Source: Nonomuraea pusilla
GTDB taxonomy: Bacteria; Actinomycetota; Actinomycetes; Streptosporangiales; Streptosporangiaceae
Direction of reading: 5' to 3'
Length of the DNA stretch: 64,000 nt
NCBI RefSeq assembly: GCF_900109355.1
Contig: NZ_FOBF01000003.1
Span: 372,001 to 436,000 of the forward strand
Within the stretch, counting starts at the first letter, position 1, and each line of letters begins with the position of its first letter. A program made the position numbers and the translations under genes. The notes below the pieces were generated by a model. That model was not told where the DNA came from. It searched no databases and saw only the letters and a program-made list of their open reading frames with translations. Shown in pieces: positions 16,067 through 23,772 of the stretch.

Positions 16067-16683
16067 TGACGTCGAATCGTCACAATGAGCGCGTTCTGGA
16101 CGCTGCCCGGGAATGCGTGCTGGCCTACGGGGTGCGCAGGACGACACTCACCGACGTGGCCCGCCGCGCCGGCGTGTCGCGGATGACGATCTACCGGCGC
16201 TGGCCCGACGTGCGCACCCTCGTCGCCGACCTCATGACCCGGGAGTGGGTGCGGGTGGTGGCGGAGCTGGACACGTCCGACCCGGTGCGGGCGATCGTGG
16301 AGGGCGTGCGCAGGCTGCGCGCGCACCCGCTGCTGCGCAAGATCGTCGAGGCCGACCCCGAGCTGCTCGTCCCCTACCTGCTCGACCGCAGGGGCGCCAC
16401 GCACGAGGCGGTGCTCGCCGTGCTCGAACCCGCGGTCGGCGACCGGCGCAGGGCCAGGGCGGTGTTGCTCGTGGCCCAGTCGTTCCTGCTGTCCGCCCCC
16501 ACCATGCTCGACCCCGCCCCGCCACCCGACCCGTCGATCACGGCCGGCCCCGTCACCACGCTCGGCCCGGACGCCACCGCCCCGGACGCCACCGCCCCGG
16601 ACGCCGCCGCCTCGTCCGGCCCCGTCACCATGGACCAGCTCGACGCCGAGCTCACCGCCCTGCTGGAGGCCTACCTTGGCTAG
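16066..16683 (+). CDS. TetR-family transcriptional regulator
   Basis: A 205-residue regulator with the N-terminal DNA-binding domain: RVLDAARECVLAYGVRRTTL followed by the helix-turn-helix DVARRAGVSRMTIYRRWPD (about residues 30-48). The C-terminal region contains a low-complexity PDATAPDATAPDAA stretch before a final helix. It is divergent from agpS and its stop lies downstream of the overlapping TTG of glpD, so it probably controls both. The ligand is unknown; an acyl or lipid precursor would fit the neighbours but is a guess. Confidence 0.87.
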   Translation: MTSNRHNERVLDAARECVLAYGVRRTTLTDVARRAGVSRMTIYRRWPDVRTLVADLMTREWVRVVAELDTSDPVRAIVEGVRRLRAHPLLRKIVEADPELLVPYLLDRRGATHEAVLAVLEPAVGDRRRARAVLLVAQSFLLSAPTMLDPAPPPDPSITAGPVTTLGPDATAPDATAPDAAASSGPVTMDQLDAELTALLEAYLG

Positions 16684-18217
16684 CTCGCCCCCTCCCCCCG
16701 ACAGCTCGCTCAACGCCCGCAGGAGATCGCGCGAGCTGGCCGAGGTCACCGGCGGACGCGTGGACGTGCTCGTCGTCGGGCTCGGCGCCACCGGGGCGGG
16801 CGCCGCGCTGGACGCCGCGTCCCGAGGGCTGAGCGTGGCCGCGATCGAGGCCCGGGACATCGCCTTCGGCACGTCGCGCTGGAGTTCCAAGATGGTCCAC
16901 GGCGGCCTGCGCTACCTCGCCAAGGGCCAGGTGGACGTCGCGTACGAGAGCGCCGTCGAGCGGGGCATCCTGCTCAGGACCACCGCGCCGCACCTGGTCC
17001 GCGCCCACCCCTACCTGCTCCCGCTGACCCCCGACGTGGCACGCGGGCAGGCGGCACTCGTCATGACCGGCTACCGCCTGGGCGACGGGCTGCGCGCCGC
17101 CGCGCGCACGCCGCGCCGCCTGCTGCCGGGGCCGTCGCCGCTGAGCGCGGCCAGGACGCGCACGCTCGCCCCGGTGCTCGCCGCGCGCGGCCTGCGTGGC
17201 GGCCTGCTGTCCTGGGACGGCCGCCTGCTGGACGACGCCCGCCTGGTCCTGGCCGTCGCGCGGACGGCGGCCGCGCACGGCGCCCGGGTGCTGACCCGCT
17301 GCCGCGCGCTGGAGCTGTCGCCGGGCGGCGCCCGGGTCCGGGACGAGCTGACCGGCGAGGAGTTCGAGATCAGGGCGAGGGCCGTGGTCAACGCCACCGG
17401 CGTGTGGGCGGGCGGGCTCGATCCGTCGGTGCGGCTGCGGCCGTCACGCGGCACGCACCTCGTGCTCGCGCCGGGGACACTGCCCGGCCTCGTCGCCGGG
17501 ATGCACCTGCCGATCCCGGGTGAGACCAACAGGTTCGCGCTCGTCCTGCCCCAGCAGGACGGGCGGATCCACGTCGGGCTCACCGACGAGCCCGTGGAGG
17601 GCCCGGTGCCCGACGTCCCCGAGGCGCCCGAGGAGGACGTCAGAGCGCTCCTGGAGGTGCTGAACGGGGTGCTTGAGACTCCGGTGACCAGAGAGGCGGT
17701 CGCGGGCGCGTACGCGGGCCTCAGGCCCCTCCTGGCGGCCGACGGCCGGACGGCCGACCTCTCCCGGAGGCACGCGGTGCTCTGCGAGGCCGGCGTGGTG
17801 ACGGTGGTGGGCGGGAAGCTGACGACGTACCGGCGGATGGCGGAGGACGCCGTGGACCGCGCGGTCGCGCTGGCGGGCCTGCGGGCGGGCCGCTGCCGCA
17901 CCCGCCGCACGCCCCTGGTGGGCGCGGGTCCCCAGCCCGAGGGTGTGCCGCGCCGCCTGGCCGAGCGGTACGGGAGCGAGGCCGCCGCCGTCCTGGACCT
18001 GGTCGAGGCGCATCCGGAGGAGGTCGCGCCGGGCGTCGCGCGGGGCGAGCTGCTGTGGTCGGTGCGGCACGAGGGCGCGCTCGACGAGGGCGACCTGCTG
18101 GACCGCCGCACGAGGATCGGCCTGGTGGCCGCGGACCGCGACCGGGCGCTGCCCGCCGTCCGGGAGGTCCTGGCCCTGCCGGAGGCGAGGGAGGTGCTGG
18201 ACGGGAACGCCCCCTGA
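16676..18217 (+). CDS. glpD: FAD-dependent glycerol-3-phosphate dehydrogenase
   Basis: A 513-residue GlpD. The FAD-binding Rossmann motif is VVGLGATGAGAALDAASRG (about residues 34-52), followed by SRWSSKMVHGGLRYL, the GlpD signature, and VVGGKLTTYRRMAEDAVD near the C-terminus, then the GlpD helical C-terminal domain. It oxidises glycerol 3-phosphate to DHAP at the membrane and passes electrons to quinone. The TTG start at 16676 overlaps the end of tetR by 8 bases, so translation is probably coupled. Together with the divergent AgpS-like gene it links glycerol phosphate to DHAP-derived lipids, which is an inference from context. Confidence 0.9.
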   Translation: MASSPPPPDSSLNARRRSRELAEVTGGRVDVLVVGLGATGAGAALDAASRGLSVAAIEARDIAFGTSRWSSKMVHGGLRYLAKGQVDVAYESAVERGILLRTTAPHLVRAHPYLLPLTPDVARGQAALVMTGYRLGDGLRAAARTPRRLLPGPSPLSAARTRTLAPVLAARGLRGGLLSWDGRLLDDARLVLAVARTAAAHGARVLTRCRALELSPGGARVRDELTGEEFEIRARAVVNATGVWAGGLDPSVRLRPSRGTHLVLAPGTLPGLVAGMHLPIPGETNRFALVLPQQDGRIHVGLTDEPVEGPVPDVPEAPEEDVRALLEVLNGVLETPVTREAVAGAYAGLRPLLAADGRTADLSRRHAVLCEAGVVTVVGGKLTTYRRMAEDAVDRAVALAGLRAGRCRTRRTPLVGAGPQPEGVPRRLAERYGSEAAAVLDLVEAHPEEVAPGVARGELLWSVRHEGALDEGDLLDRRTRIGLVAADRDRALPAVREVLALPEAREVLDGNAP

Positions 18218-18233
18218 TCGCCTCCCCAAACCG

Positions 18234-18252
18234 TTAGGTTAGTCTTACCTAA
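18234..18252. promoter_or_regulatory. Iron box (DtxR/IdeR/DmdR type)
   Basis: TTAGGTTAGTCTTACCTAA is a 19-bp dyad very close to the known actinobacterial iron-box consensus TTAGGTTAGGCTAACCTAA; the two half-sites agree at 8 of 9 positions. It lies 20 bp before the start of the ferredoxin-like gene, where Fe-loaded repressor would block transcription. Confidence 0.85.
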
Positions 18253-18272
18253 GCATCGGGGAGGGGGACATC

Positions 18273-19187
18273 GTGAGGAAAGGATGCGAGCATCCGGACG
18301 GGTGCCACACCGGCGTGGTGCCCACCCTCGCCAGCGCCACCGTCGGCGCCAGGCTCTGGCTGCTCGTCGAGTACGCGGGCCCGTGGCCGGAGCGGCTCGA
18401 AAACTCCGGGCTTCCTGAAGAAATCTCGGAACTCCTGCGCAGGGCGCGCGAACGCGGTATCAGGCCCCAGCTCATCCGCCGTCCGGGACGGCGCACCCGC
18501 ACGCGGGGCGAGGGTGTCCGTGTGCTAGTGGCGTACGGCACGGGCCGAAGCCCCTGGCTGGCGAGCGGCGTCGTCGCAGGTCCCGACGATCTTGACCTCG
18601 ACGCGCTGGTGGCCGGAGTGGTCCCCGAGTCCTGCATACTTGAAGACGAGCCGGTATTTCTGGTCTGCACGCACGCCAAGCGCAATGCGTGCTGCGCCCG
18701 CATTGGACTACCCCTCGCTCGCTCGCTGGCCGAATCCGTGCCCGGGAGAGTGTGGGAAACGTCACACGTAGGCGGCGATCGCTACGCCGCCAACCTCGTG
18801 TGCTTGCCACACGGAATTTTCTACGGCAGCATGTCTCAGGCTGCTGCACTGGCAGCGGCTAACGCGTACCGGTCGGGCGAGATCATTCTCGACCGCTACC
18901 GGGGGCGCGCAGGCATCCCTGAGCCAATGCAGGCCGTAGAGCACTTCGCCCGAGCCCATACGGGAGAGCGTTCGATCGGCGCAGTGGCCGTGGAATCCTC
19001 CAGGTCGGACGGCGACGTCACCGAAGCCATCGTGCGCTGCGGCGACGTCCGGGTCCAGGTTGTGATCGAGCCATCGGCGTTCCAAGCGCCGTGTGGCGCG
19101 GCTTGCGCCGAGACGATCGCCACCTACCGGCTGGTTTCGCTGGACAGGCTCACGCCTGTGCGGTACGCCACGCCCGCTCTCGCCTGA
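18273..19187 (+). CDS. Sucrase/ferredoxin-like (Suc_Fer) thioredoxin-fold protein
   Basis: A 304-residue protein of the sucrase/ferredoxin-like family, whose C-terminal part is a thioredoxin-like [2Fe-2S] fold. Visible landmarks are VCTHAKRNACCARIG (about residues 130-144), HVGGDRYAANLVCLPHG and YGSMS, which form the cysteine/histidine cluster of the family. An iron box precedes it, so it should be made under iron shortage; a role in iron handling or siderophore release is therefore inferred, not shown. The GTG start at 18273 is preceded by GGGGAGGGGG. It is followed by whiB after 100 bp. Confidence 0.83.
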   Translation: MRKGCEHPDGCHTGVVPTLASATVGARLWLLVEYAGPWPERLENSGLPEEISELLRRARERGIRPQLIRRPGRRTRTRGEGVRVLVAYGTGRSPWLASGVVAGPDDLDLDALVAGVVPESCILEDEPVFLVCTHAKRNACCARIGLPLARSLAESVPGRVWETSHVGGDRYAANLVCLPHGIFYGSMSQAAALAAANAYRSGEIILDRYRGRAGIPEPMQAVEHFARAHTGERSIGAVAVESSRSDGDVTEAIVRCGDVRVQVVIEPSAFQAPCGAACAETIATYRLVSLDRLTPVRYATPALA

Positions 19188-19287
19188 GCAGGGAACACCA
19201 CGGCCTGTTCTTGCGTTGGAACAGTGACGCCCAAAGCGTCCAATGCGGCTCAAATTCCGAAATACCTCTCACGAAGGTGGTTTTCTC

Positions 19288-19599
19288 ATGTCTCAGGTAC
19301 GTCGGCAGCTCACCCGCCCCCGCCCCAGCTGGGGTTGGCAGGATGATGCCGCGTGCCGGGGTGAGGACCTCGTGCTCTTCTTCGGCCCCGACGGGGAGCG
19401 GCAGCCCGAGCGTGACGTACGTGAGCGGAAGGCCAAGGCGATCTGCGCCCAGTGCCCGGTCCGCAACGAGTGCCTTGACTACGCGCTGTCCCGTCCCGAG
19501 AAGTACGGCACGTGGGGCGGTCTGAACGAGGACGAGCGCGCCTCCGAGCGTCGCCGTCGCATGCGCCGCGCCGCCAGCGCCGGCATCTCCGCCGCCTGA
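19288..19599 (+). CDS. WhiB-family iron-sulfur transcriptional regulator
   Basis: A 103-residue WhiB-like protein. Four cysteines in the order ACRGED, CAQCP and NEC (C..CxxCx5C) bind a [4Fe-4S] cluster, GTWGGL forms the beta-turn that contacts sigma factor, and the basic tail ERRRRMRR binds DNA. Family members act with the primary sigma factor SigA. I could not assign it to a numbered paralogue. ATG 19288 is preceded by GAAGGTGG; an in-frame ATG at 19243 would add 15 residues with no ribosome site. A strong U-tailed terminator follows at 19727. Confidence 0.93.
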   Translation: MSQVRRQLTRPRPSWGWQDDAACRGEDLVLFFGPDGERQPERDVRERKAKAICAQCPVRNECLDYALSRPEKYGTWGGLNEDERASERRRRMRRAASAGISAA

Positions 19600-19625
19600 C
19601 ACCCGGCCTCCCAACGACCATCGCG

Positions 19626-19710
19626 TGATCACGCAGTTGTCCCGATGAGCCGGAGCCTGGCGTTCCATGCCCAGGCCCCGGTGAACCCGGTCGGGACAAC
19701 TGCCTGATCA
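19626..19710. repeat. 85-bp nested inverted repeat after whiB
   Basis: Arms of 20 bp, TGATCACGCAGTTGTCCCGA (19626-19645) and its partner at 19691-19710, match at 18 of 20 positions. The 45-bp loop has its own small stem (GCCTGG/CCAGGC). It has no T run and sits before a separate canonical terminator. It may be a structured 3' UTR or a small repeat element. Confidence 0.7.
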
Positions 19711-19726
19711 GGCCCAGGTCAAGCCG

Positions 19727-19763
19727 CCACCCGGCCACCCTCGCCGGGTGGTTTCCGTTTTTT
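19727..19763 (+). terminator. Rho-independent terminator of whiB
   Basis: Perfect 9-bp stem CCACCCGGC (19727-19735) / GCCGGGTGG (19743-19751), 7-base loop, followed by TTTCCGTTTTTT. This is unusually canonical for such GC-rich DNA. Confidence 0.85.
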
Positions 19764-19765
19764 CG

Positions 19766-19916
19766 GGCACGTCCAGCACGTCCAGCACGTCCGACATGTC
19801 CGGCACGTCCCGCACGGGGCACGTCCAGCACGTCGGGCGCGTCGGGCGCGTCGGGCGCGTCGGGCGCGTCCGGCACAAAACGCGTCCGGCGCGTCGGGCG
19901 CGTTCGGTACGTCCTG
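19766..19916. repeat. Degenerate 9-bp tandem repeat tract
   Basis: About 150 bp made of 9-bp units of the form RCACGTCCA and later GGCGCGTCG, with the core CGTC every 9 bases. Being a multiple of three it stays open in several frames (for example DAPDAPDAP on the minus strand), but nothing supports coding. It sits just upstream of the phytase-like gene. Confidence 0.7.
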
Positions 19917-19984
19917 CCTCGATGGTCACCGGGCGTCGCCTCGCGTTCGGAATCCCGTCATGTGGGGCCCCTAACGTGCCCCGC

Positions 19985-21199
19985 ATGAAACGCATCACCA
20001 TCCTGATGTGCGCCGCCGCGGTGGCGCTCGGCGCCGTCGCGGCCCCCGCCGCCGCTGACGACCCGGGCGCCGCCCGCTCGGGCCACGGCTCGTTCGGCCG
20101 CGCCACCCTGACGGGCTTCGCCGCGCTGCCCGCGCAGACGTACGTCCCCGGCAGCGAGCCGTCCGGCTCGAAGCTGGGCTCCGCGCCCGTCAACGGGATC
20201 ACCCCGCCCTTCCCCGGGCAGCCGGTGCAGGGCTTCAGCGGCATCGCCCGCCGCGGCGACGGCAGCTTCGACGTGCTGTCCGACAACGGCTTCGGCAACA
20301 AGGCCAACAGCTCCGACTTCCTGCTGCGCGTCCACCAGGTGAAGCCGGACTTCTCGGCGAGGACGGTCCGGGTGCTCGGCGGCTTCAACCTGTCCGACCC
20401 GAAGGGCTTCGTCCCGTTCCCGCTGACGCGCGCCGACCGCACGCTGACGGGCTCCGACTTCGACGTCGAGTCGATCGTGCGCGACCTGGACGGCACGTAC
20501 TGGTTCGGCGACGAGTTCGGCCCGTTCCTGCTGCACGCCGACGAGCAGGGCCGCCTGCTGGAGGCGCCGATCGAGCTGCCGGGCGTGCGCGCGCCCGAGA
20601 ACCCGGGCCTGAAGGGCGCCCAGCCGAACCTGGGCAGCAGCAAGGGCTTCGAGGGCATGGCCAGGTCGGTGGACGGCCGCACGCTCTACCCGCTGCTGGA
20701 GGGCACGGTCAGCGGCGACCCGGCGGGCACGCTGCGCATGCAGGAGTTCGACCTGCGCACGCGGGCCTACACCGGGCGGCGCTGGACCTACCGGCTCGAC
20801 GACCCGTCGCACGCCATCGGCGACATGATCGCGGTGGACCGCCACCGCTTCCTCGTCATCGAGCGCGACAACCTGCAGGGCGACGCCGCCAAGGTCAAGC
20901 GGGTCTACCTGGCCGACACCCGCGACAGGGACGGCGACGGCGCGCTGGACAAGACGCTCGTGGCCGACCTGCTCGACCTCGCCGACCCCAAGGGGCTCGG
21001 CGGCGCCTCCGGCACGTTCAGGTTCCCGTTCCAGACCATCGAGGACGTCATCATCCTCGACGACCACACGCTGGGCCTGCTGGACGACAACAACTTCCCG
21101 TTCTCCAACGGCCGCACTCCGGGCAAGCCGGACGACAACGAGTTCATCACCATCCGCCTGACCCGGGGCCTGCAGGCCGACCACCGGGTCTACCGCTAG
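19985..21199 (+). CDS. Secreted esterase-like/phytase-like domain protein
   Basis: A 404-residue exported protein. A signal peptide is clear: MKRITILMC, a hydrophobic core and cleavage near APAAADDPG. The rest is the esterase-like activity of phytase domain: FSGIARRGDGSFDVLSDNGFG, then FDVESIVRDLDGTYWFGDEFGPFLL, and a C-terminal DNNFPFSNGR. Such beta-propeller proteins are presumed phosphoesterases, but substrates are rarely known. ATG 19985 follows a tract of 9-bp repeats. It ends at a long hairpin and converges on the DUF397 gene. Confidence 0.87.
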   Translation: MKRITILMCAAAVALGAVAAPAAADDPGAARSGHGSFGRATLTGFAALPAQTYVPGSEPSGSKLGSAPVNGITPPFPGQPVQGFSGIARRGDGSFDVLSDNGFGNKANSSDFLLRVHQVKPDFSARTVRVLGGFNLSDPKGFVPFPLTRADRTLTGSDFDVESIVRDLDGTYWFGDEFGPFLLHADEQGRLLEAPIELPGVRAPENPGLKGAQPNLGSSKGFEGMARSVDGRTLYPLLEGTVSGDPAGTLRMQEFDLRTRAYTGRRWTYRLDDPSHAIGDMIAVDRHRFLVIERDNLQGDAAKVKRVYLADTRDRDGDGALDKTLVADLLDLADPKGLGGASGTFRFPFQTIEDVIILDDHTLGLLDDNNFPFSNGRTPGKPDDNEFITIRLTRGLQADHRVYR

Positions 21200-21207
21200 G
21201 CGCGCCG

Positions 21208-21240
21208 CGGGGGCGAGGGACCGAGCGGCCCTCGCCCCCG
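21208..21240. terminator. Bidirectional hairpin terminator
   Basis: Perfect 12-bp stem CGGGGGCGAGGG (21208-21219) / CCCTCGCCCCCG (21229-21240) with a 9-base loop between convergent genes. No T run; position and strength suggest termination in both directions. Confidence 0.65.
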
Positions 21241-21256
21241 GGCTCACGCGGCGGGA

Positions 21257-21490
21257 TCAGACGATCATGTCGTCGAACTCGCCGTCCTTCGCCCCGAGCA
21301 CGAACGCGGTGATCTCGGCCCGCGTGTACACCAGCGCGGGGCCTTCGGGGTGGCGGGAGTTGCGCATGGCGATCTCGCCGGTGGGCAGGGCGGCCACCTC
21401 GACGCAGTTGCCGTTGGGATTGCTCCGCCTGCTCTTGCGCCAGACGACGGGCAGGCTGCCGGCCGGGGTTCCGTTGCGGAACTCGTGCAT
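21257..21490 (-). CDS. DUF397 small protein
   Basis: A 77-residue DUF397 protein with the family core WRKSRRSNPNGNCVEVA (residues 17-33) and VYTRAEITAFVLGAKDGEFD. DUF397 proteins are typical actinomycete partners of WhiJ-like XRE regulators and are thought to counteract them. Here the XRE gene lies just upstream on the same strand and a HATPase gene is divergent, the classic whiJ/abaA-like triad. A perfect 20-bp palindrome lies 21 bp before the start codon, sharing a core with sites upstream of the XRE gene. Confidence 0.92.
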   Translation of the reverse strand: MHEFRNGTPAGSLPVVWRKSRRSNPNGNCVEVAALPTGEIAMRNSRHPEGPALVYTRAEITAFVLGAKDGEFDDMIV

Positions 21491-21511
21491 GGGTCAGCTC
21501 CTAGTGCGCTT

Positions 21512-21531
21512 GCGGATGCACGTGCATCCGC
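21512..21531. promoter_or_regulatory. Perfect 20-bp palindrome before the DUF397 gene
   Basis: GCGGATGCACGTGCATCCGC is a perfect palindrome in the promoter region of the DUF397 gene. Its core TGCACGTGCA... recurs as CTGCACGTGCAG before the neighbouring XRE gene (22522-22535), so it is a likely binding site of that regulator. Confidence 0.6.
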
Positions 21532-21622
21532 CGATGCAGCCGACAATACGGCAGCACGTTCACCCCCATATAGCGGACAGCCAAAAATCCGATATGCAGT
21601 GGATCACAGGGATATCCGCAGG

Positions 21623-22504
21623 TCATGCGGAACGCAGGCGCTCCAGGAACCGCCTGCTGGCCTTGGGCTCCTCCGCCTGGACGCTCAGGCGGTCCATGAC
21701 GCGCGCGTAGTGCTCCGACTCGGCCGGCTTGTCGAGGTACAGGGCGCTGGTGAGCTGCTCCATGTAGACGACGTCGGGCAGGTCGGGCTCGGGGAAGCGC
21801 AGGACGCTGAACGACCCTCCGGCCGCCGCGTGCCCGCCCCGGTCGAACGGCATCACCTGGATCGTGACGTTGTGCTCGCCGGTGACGTCGAGCAGGTGGC
21901 CGACCTGCTCACGCATGACGTCGGGCCCGCCGAGCGCGCGGCGCAGCACCGCCTCGTCGATCACCGCCCACAGCGACAGCCCCTCCTCCAGCCGCCGCTG
22001 CCGCGCCGTGCGCAGCGCCACCCGGCGGTCGAGTTCGACGCCGGGCGCCTTGTCGTGCGCGAGCTCGATCACGGCCCTGGCGTACGCCGGGGTCTGGAGC
22101 AGCCCGGGGACGAACTGGTTCTCGTAGGTGCGGATGCCGGACGCCGCCCCCTCCAGGCCGATGTACACCTCGAACCAGCCCGGCAGCAGGTCGTGGTACT
22201 TGTGCCACCACCCGGGGGCGTTGGCCTGCTCGGCCAGGGCGAGGAGGGGCCCGCGATCGGCGGGGTCGGTGACGCCGTAGAGGGTGAGCAGGTCGGCGAC
22301 GTCGCGCTGCTTGAAGCTGACCTGGCCGAGCTCCAGCCGGCTGATCTTGGCGTGGGAGGCGCGAATGGCGTACCCGGCGTCCTCCCGGGAGATACCCTGC
22401 TCCGTGCGGAGCCGGCGGAGCTGCGTGCCCAGCAGGATCCGCAGCACCGTGGGGCTTCCCGGTGTGTGGCCGAGGAGCTTCCCCTCCGCACCTTCCACGC
22501 TCAC
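21623..22504 (-). CDS. XRE-family regulator with DUF5753 (WhiJ-like)
   Basis: A 293-residue regulator. Residues 20-75 form an XRE helix-turn-helix (QLRRLRTEQGISREDAG, then HAKISRLELGQ), and the C-terminal 190 residues are the DUF5753 domain (GLEGAASGIRTYENQFVPGL, VMPFDRGGHAA). Such proteins pair with DUF397 proteins and HATPases and influence development in streptomycetes. GTG at 22504 is chosen because AAGGAG lies 6 bases before it; the longer open frame to 22789 overlaps the divergent HATPase gene. Its promoter holds two palindromes, one sharing a core with the DUF397 promoter, pointing to autoregulation. Confidence 0.9.
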   Translation of the reverse strand: MSVEGAEGKLLGHTPGSPTVLRILLGTQLRRLRTEQGISREDAGYAIRASHAKISRLELGQVSFKQRDVADLLTLYGVTDPADRGPLLALAEQANAPGWWHKYHDLLPGWFEVYIGLEGAASGIRTYENQFVPGLLQTPAYARAVIELAHDKAPGVELDRRVALRTARQRRLEEGLSLWAVIDEAVLRRALGGPDVMREQVGHLLDVTGEHNVTIQVMPFDRGGHAAAGGSFSVLRFPEPDLPDVVYMEQLTSALYLDKPAESEHYARVMDRLSVQAEEPKASRRFLERLRSA

Positions 22505-22521
22505 TCGCCACTCCTTGATCG

Positions 22522-22550
22522 TCTGCACGTGCAGATGCGATTCGCATCTG
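22522..22550. promoter_or_regulatory. Two overlapping palindromes in the XRE/HATPase divergent promoter
   Basis: TCTGCACGTGCAGA (22522-22535, perfect) overlaps CAGATGCGATTCGCATCTG (22532-22550, 8-bp arms, 3-base centre). The first shares TGCACGTGCA with the palindrome before the DUF397 gene. They stand 18 bp upstream of the XRE start and 82 bp before the HATPase start. Confidence 0.6.
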
Positions 22551-22631
22551 TAAACGAAGAAAAGTCTTGCATCGGTAACCCCGTGGCGTAAAGATGGGCT
22601 CTGGAGCACCAGACGCGTTTCGGGGGCCAGG

Positions 22632-23147
22632 ATGACGACGTTCGACACAGGGCCGCAGGCCGCCATCGGTTCCCGGCCGCCCGGCTGGCTGTCGTCCGCC
22701 CTCCTGGCCGGCCACGCCTTACGGAACGGGTACGACGCCGTCTTCCCCTTCCACGAGCTGAGCGCGTTCGAGCCGGCGTGCGTCGCCACGGCCAGGAGGT
22801 TCGTCGACCGGACCCTCGGCGGGTGGGCCGTGCGCGACCTGGCCTACGACACGCAGCTCGTCGTCTCCGAGCTGGTGACCAACGCGATGCGGCACGGCGG
22901 CGGCGCCGTGCAGCTCCGCCTGCTGGCCCACGAACGCCACCTGGCCTGCGTCGTCACCGACTACTCCAGCGCCTCCCCCGTGCCGTCGCCGCCCGACGTC
23001 CTCGCCGAGTTCGGCCGCGGGTTACGGCTGGTCGAAGCGCTCTGCAGCGGCTGGGGATGGCTCTTCCCCGGCGGCCCCAGCAAGCTCGTCTGGGCCGTGC
23101 TCACCAGCGAGAGCGGCCCAGCATCTCCAGCACGTCCTCGTCACTGA
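22632..23147 (+). CDS. ATP-binding (HATPase_c, RsbW-like) regulatory protein
   Basis: A 171-residue protein with a GHKL/HATPase fold. The N-box DTQLVVSELVTNAMRHG is at about residues 76-92 and a later G-rich segment FGRGLRLVEALCSGWGW matches the G1/G2 region. These resemble anti-sigma-factor kinases of the RsbW type found beside XRE/DUF397 genes in actinomycetes. It is divergent from the WhiJ-like gene with 127 bp between starts. TTGCAT (22567) and TAAAGA (22589), 16 bp apart, form a plausible promoter. Its last 47 bases overlap the convergent phosphoribosyltransferase gene. Client protein unknown. Confidence 0.88.
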   Translation: MTTFDTGPQAAIGSRPPGWLSSALLAGHALRNGYDAVFPFHELSAFEPACVATARRFVDRTLGGWAVRDLAYDTQLVVSELVTNAMRHGGGAVQLRLLAHERHLACVVTDYSSASPVPSPPDVLAEFGRGLRLVEALCSGWGWLFPGGPSKLVWAVLTSESGPASPARPRH

Positions 23148-23733
23148 GCTGGTCGAACCGCTCGTACCACTGCCCCACGGCCCGGAAGCCGGCCGGGGTC
23201 TTCAGCGCCACCACCTCGTCCGCCTCCGCGCGCAGCGCCTCCACGGTCTCCGGCGCCCCGACGGGCACGGCCAGGGTCACCCTGGCGGGCCCGGCCGCCC
23301 GCACCGCGCGCAGCGCCGCCCGCGCGGTGCCCCCGGTGGCCAGCCCGTCGTCCACGACGATCACCTCGCGGCCCGACAGGCCCGGCAGCGGCCTGCCGCC
23401 CCGGTACGCCTCCACCCTGCGGGCCAGCTCCTCGCGCTCCCGCCGCACCACCCGGCCCACCGACTCGGGGGTGAGCCCGAGCCGGTGCAGCAGGTCCAGG
23501 TCGAACACGGGCTCGCCGCCCTCGGCCAGCGCGCCGACGCCCAGCTCGGGCATCGGCGGATAGCCGATCTTCCTGACGACGAGCACGTCGAGCTCGGCGC
23601 CGAGGCGGCGCGCGATCGGCACCGCCACCTCCACCCCGCCGCGCGGCAGCGCCAGCACCACGGGGTCGTGCGCGCCCGTCAGCCGCTCGGCGAGCAGCTC
23701 GCCCGCCTGGGTCCGGTCGGCGAAGACCTCCAT
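23101..23733 (-). CDS. Phosphoribosyltransferase-domain protein
   Basis: A 210-residue type I phosphoribosyltransferase. The PRPP-binding motif VIVVDDGLATGGTARAAL (about residues 123-140) is intact, and VLALPRGGVEVAVPIA plus VVRKIGYPPMPELGVGA near the N-terminus are typical of the free-standing PRTase-like proteins common in actinobacteria. The substrate base is unknown. ATG 23733 is preferred to GTG 23751 because AGGGGC precedes it. The 3' end overlaps the HATPase gene on the other strand; rsgA lies 39 bp upstream on the same strand. Confidence 0.88.
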   Translation of the reverse strand: MEVFADRTQAGELLAERLTGAHDPVVLALPRGGVEVAVPIARRLGAELDVLVVRKIGYPPMPELGVGALAEGGEPVFDLDLLHRLGLTPESVGRVVRREREELARRVEAYRGGRPLPGLSGREVIVVDDGLATGGTARAALRAVRAAGPARVTLAVPVGAPETVEALRAEADEVVALKTPAGFRAVGQWYERFDQLSDEDVLEMLGRSRW

Positions 23734-23772
23734 GACGGAGCCCCTACCCACCGAACCCGGACACCCTCCCTG

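Noticed and set aside
19626..19710. Insertion sequence ends
   Set aside because: The repeats face each other across only 45 bp and no transposase or target duplication is visible.
19766..19916. CRISPR-like array
   Set aside because: Units are contiguous 9-mers with no spacers, and no cas genes are present.
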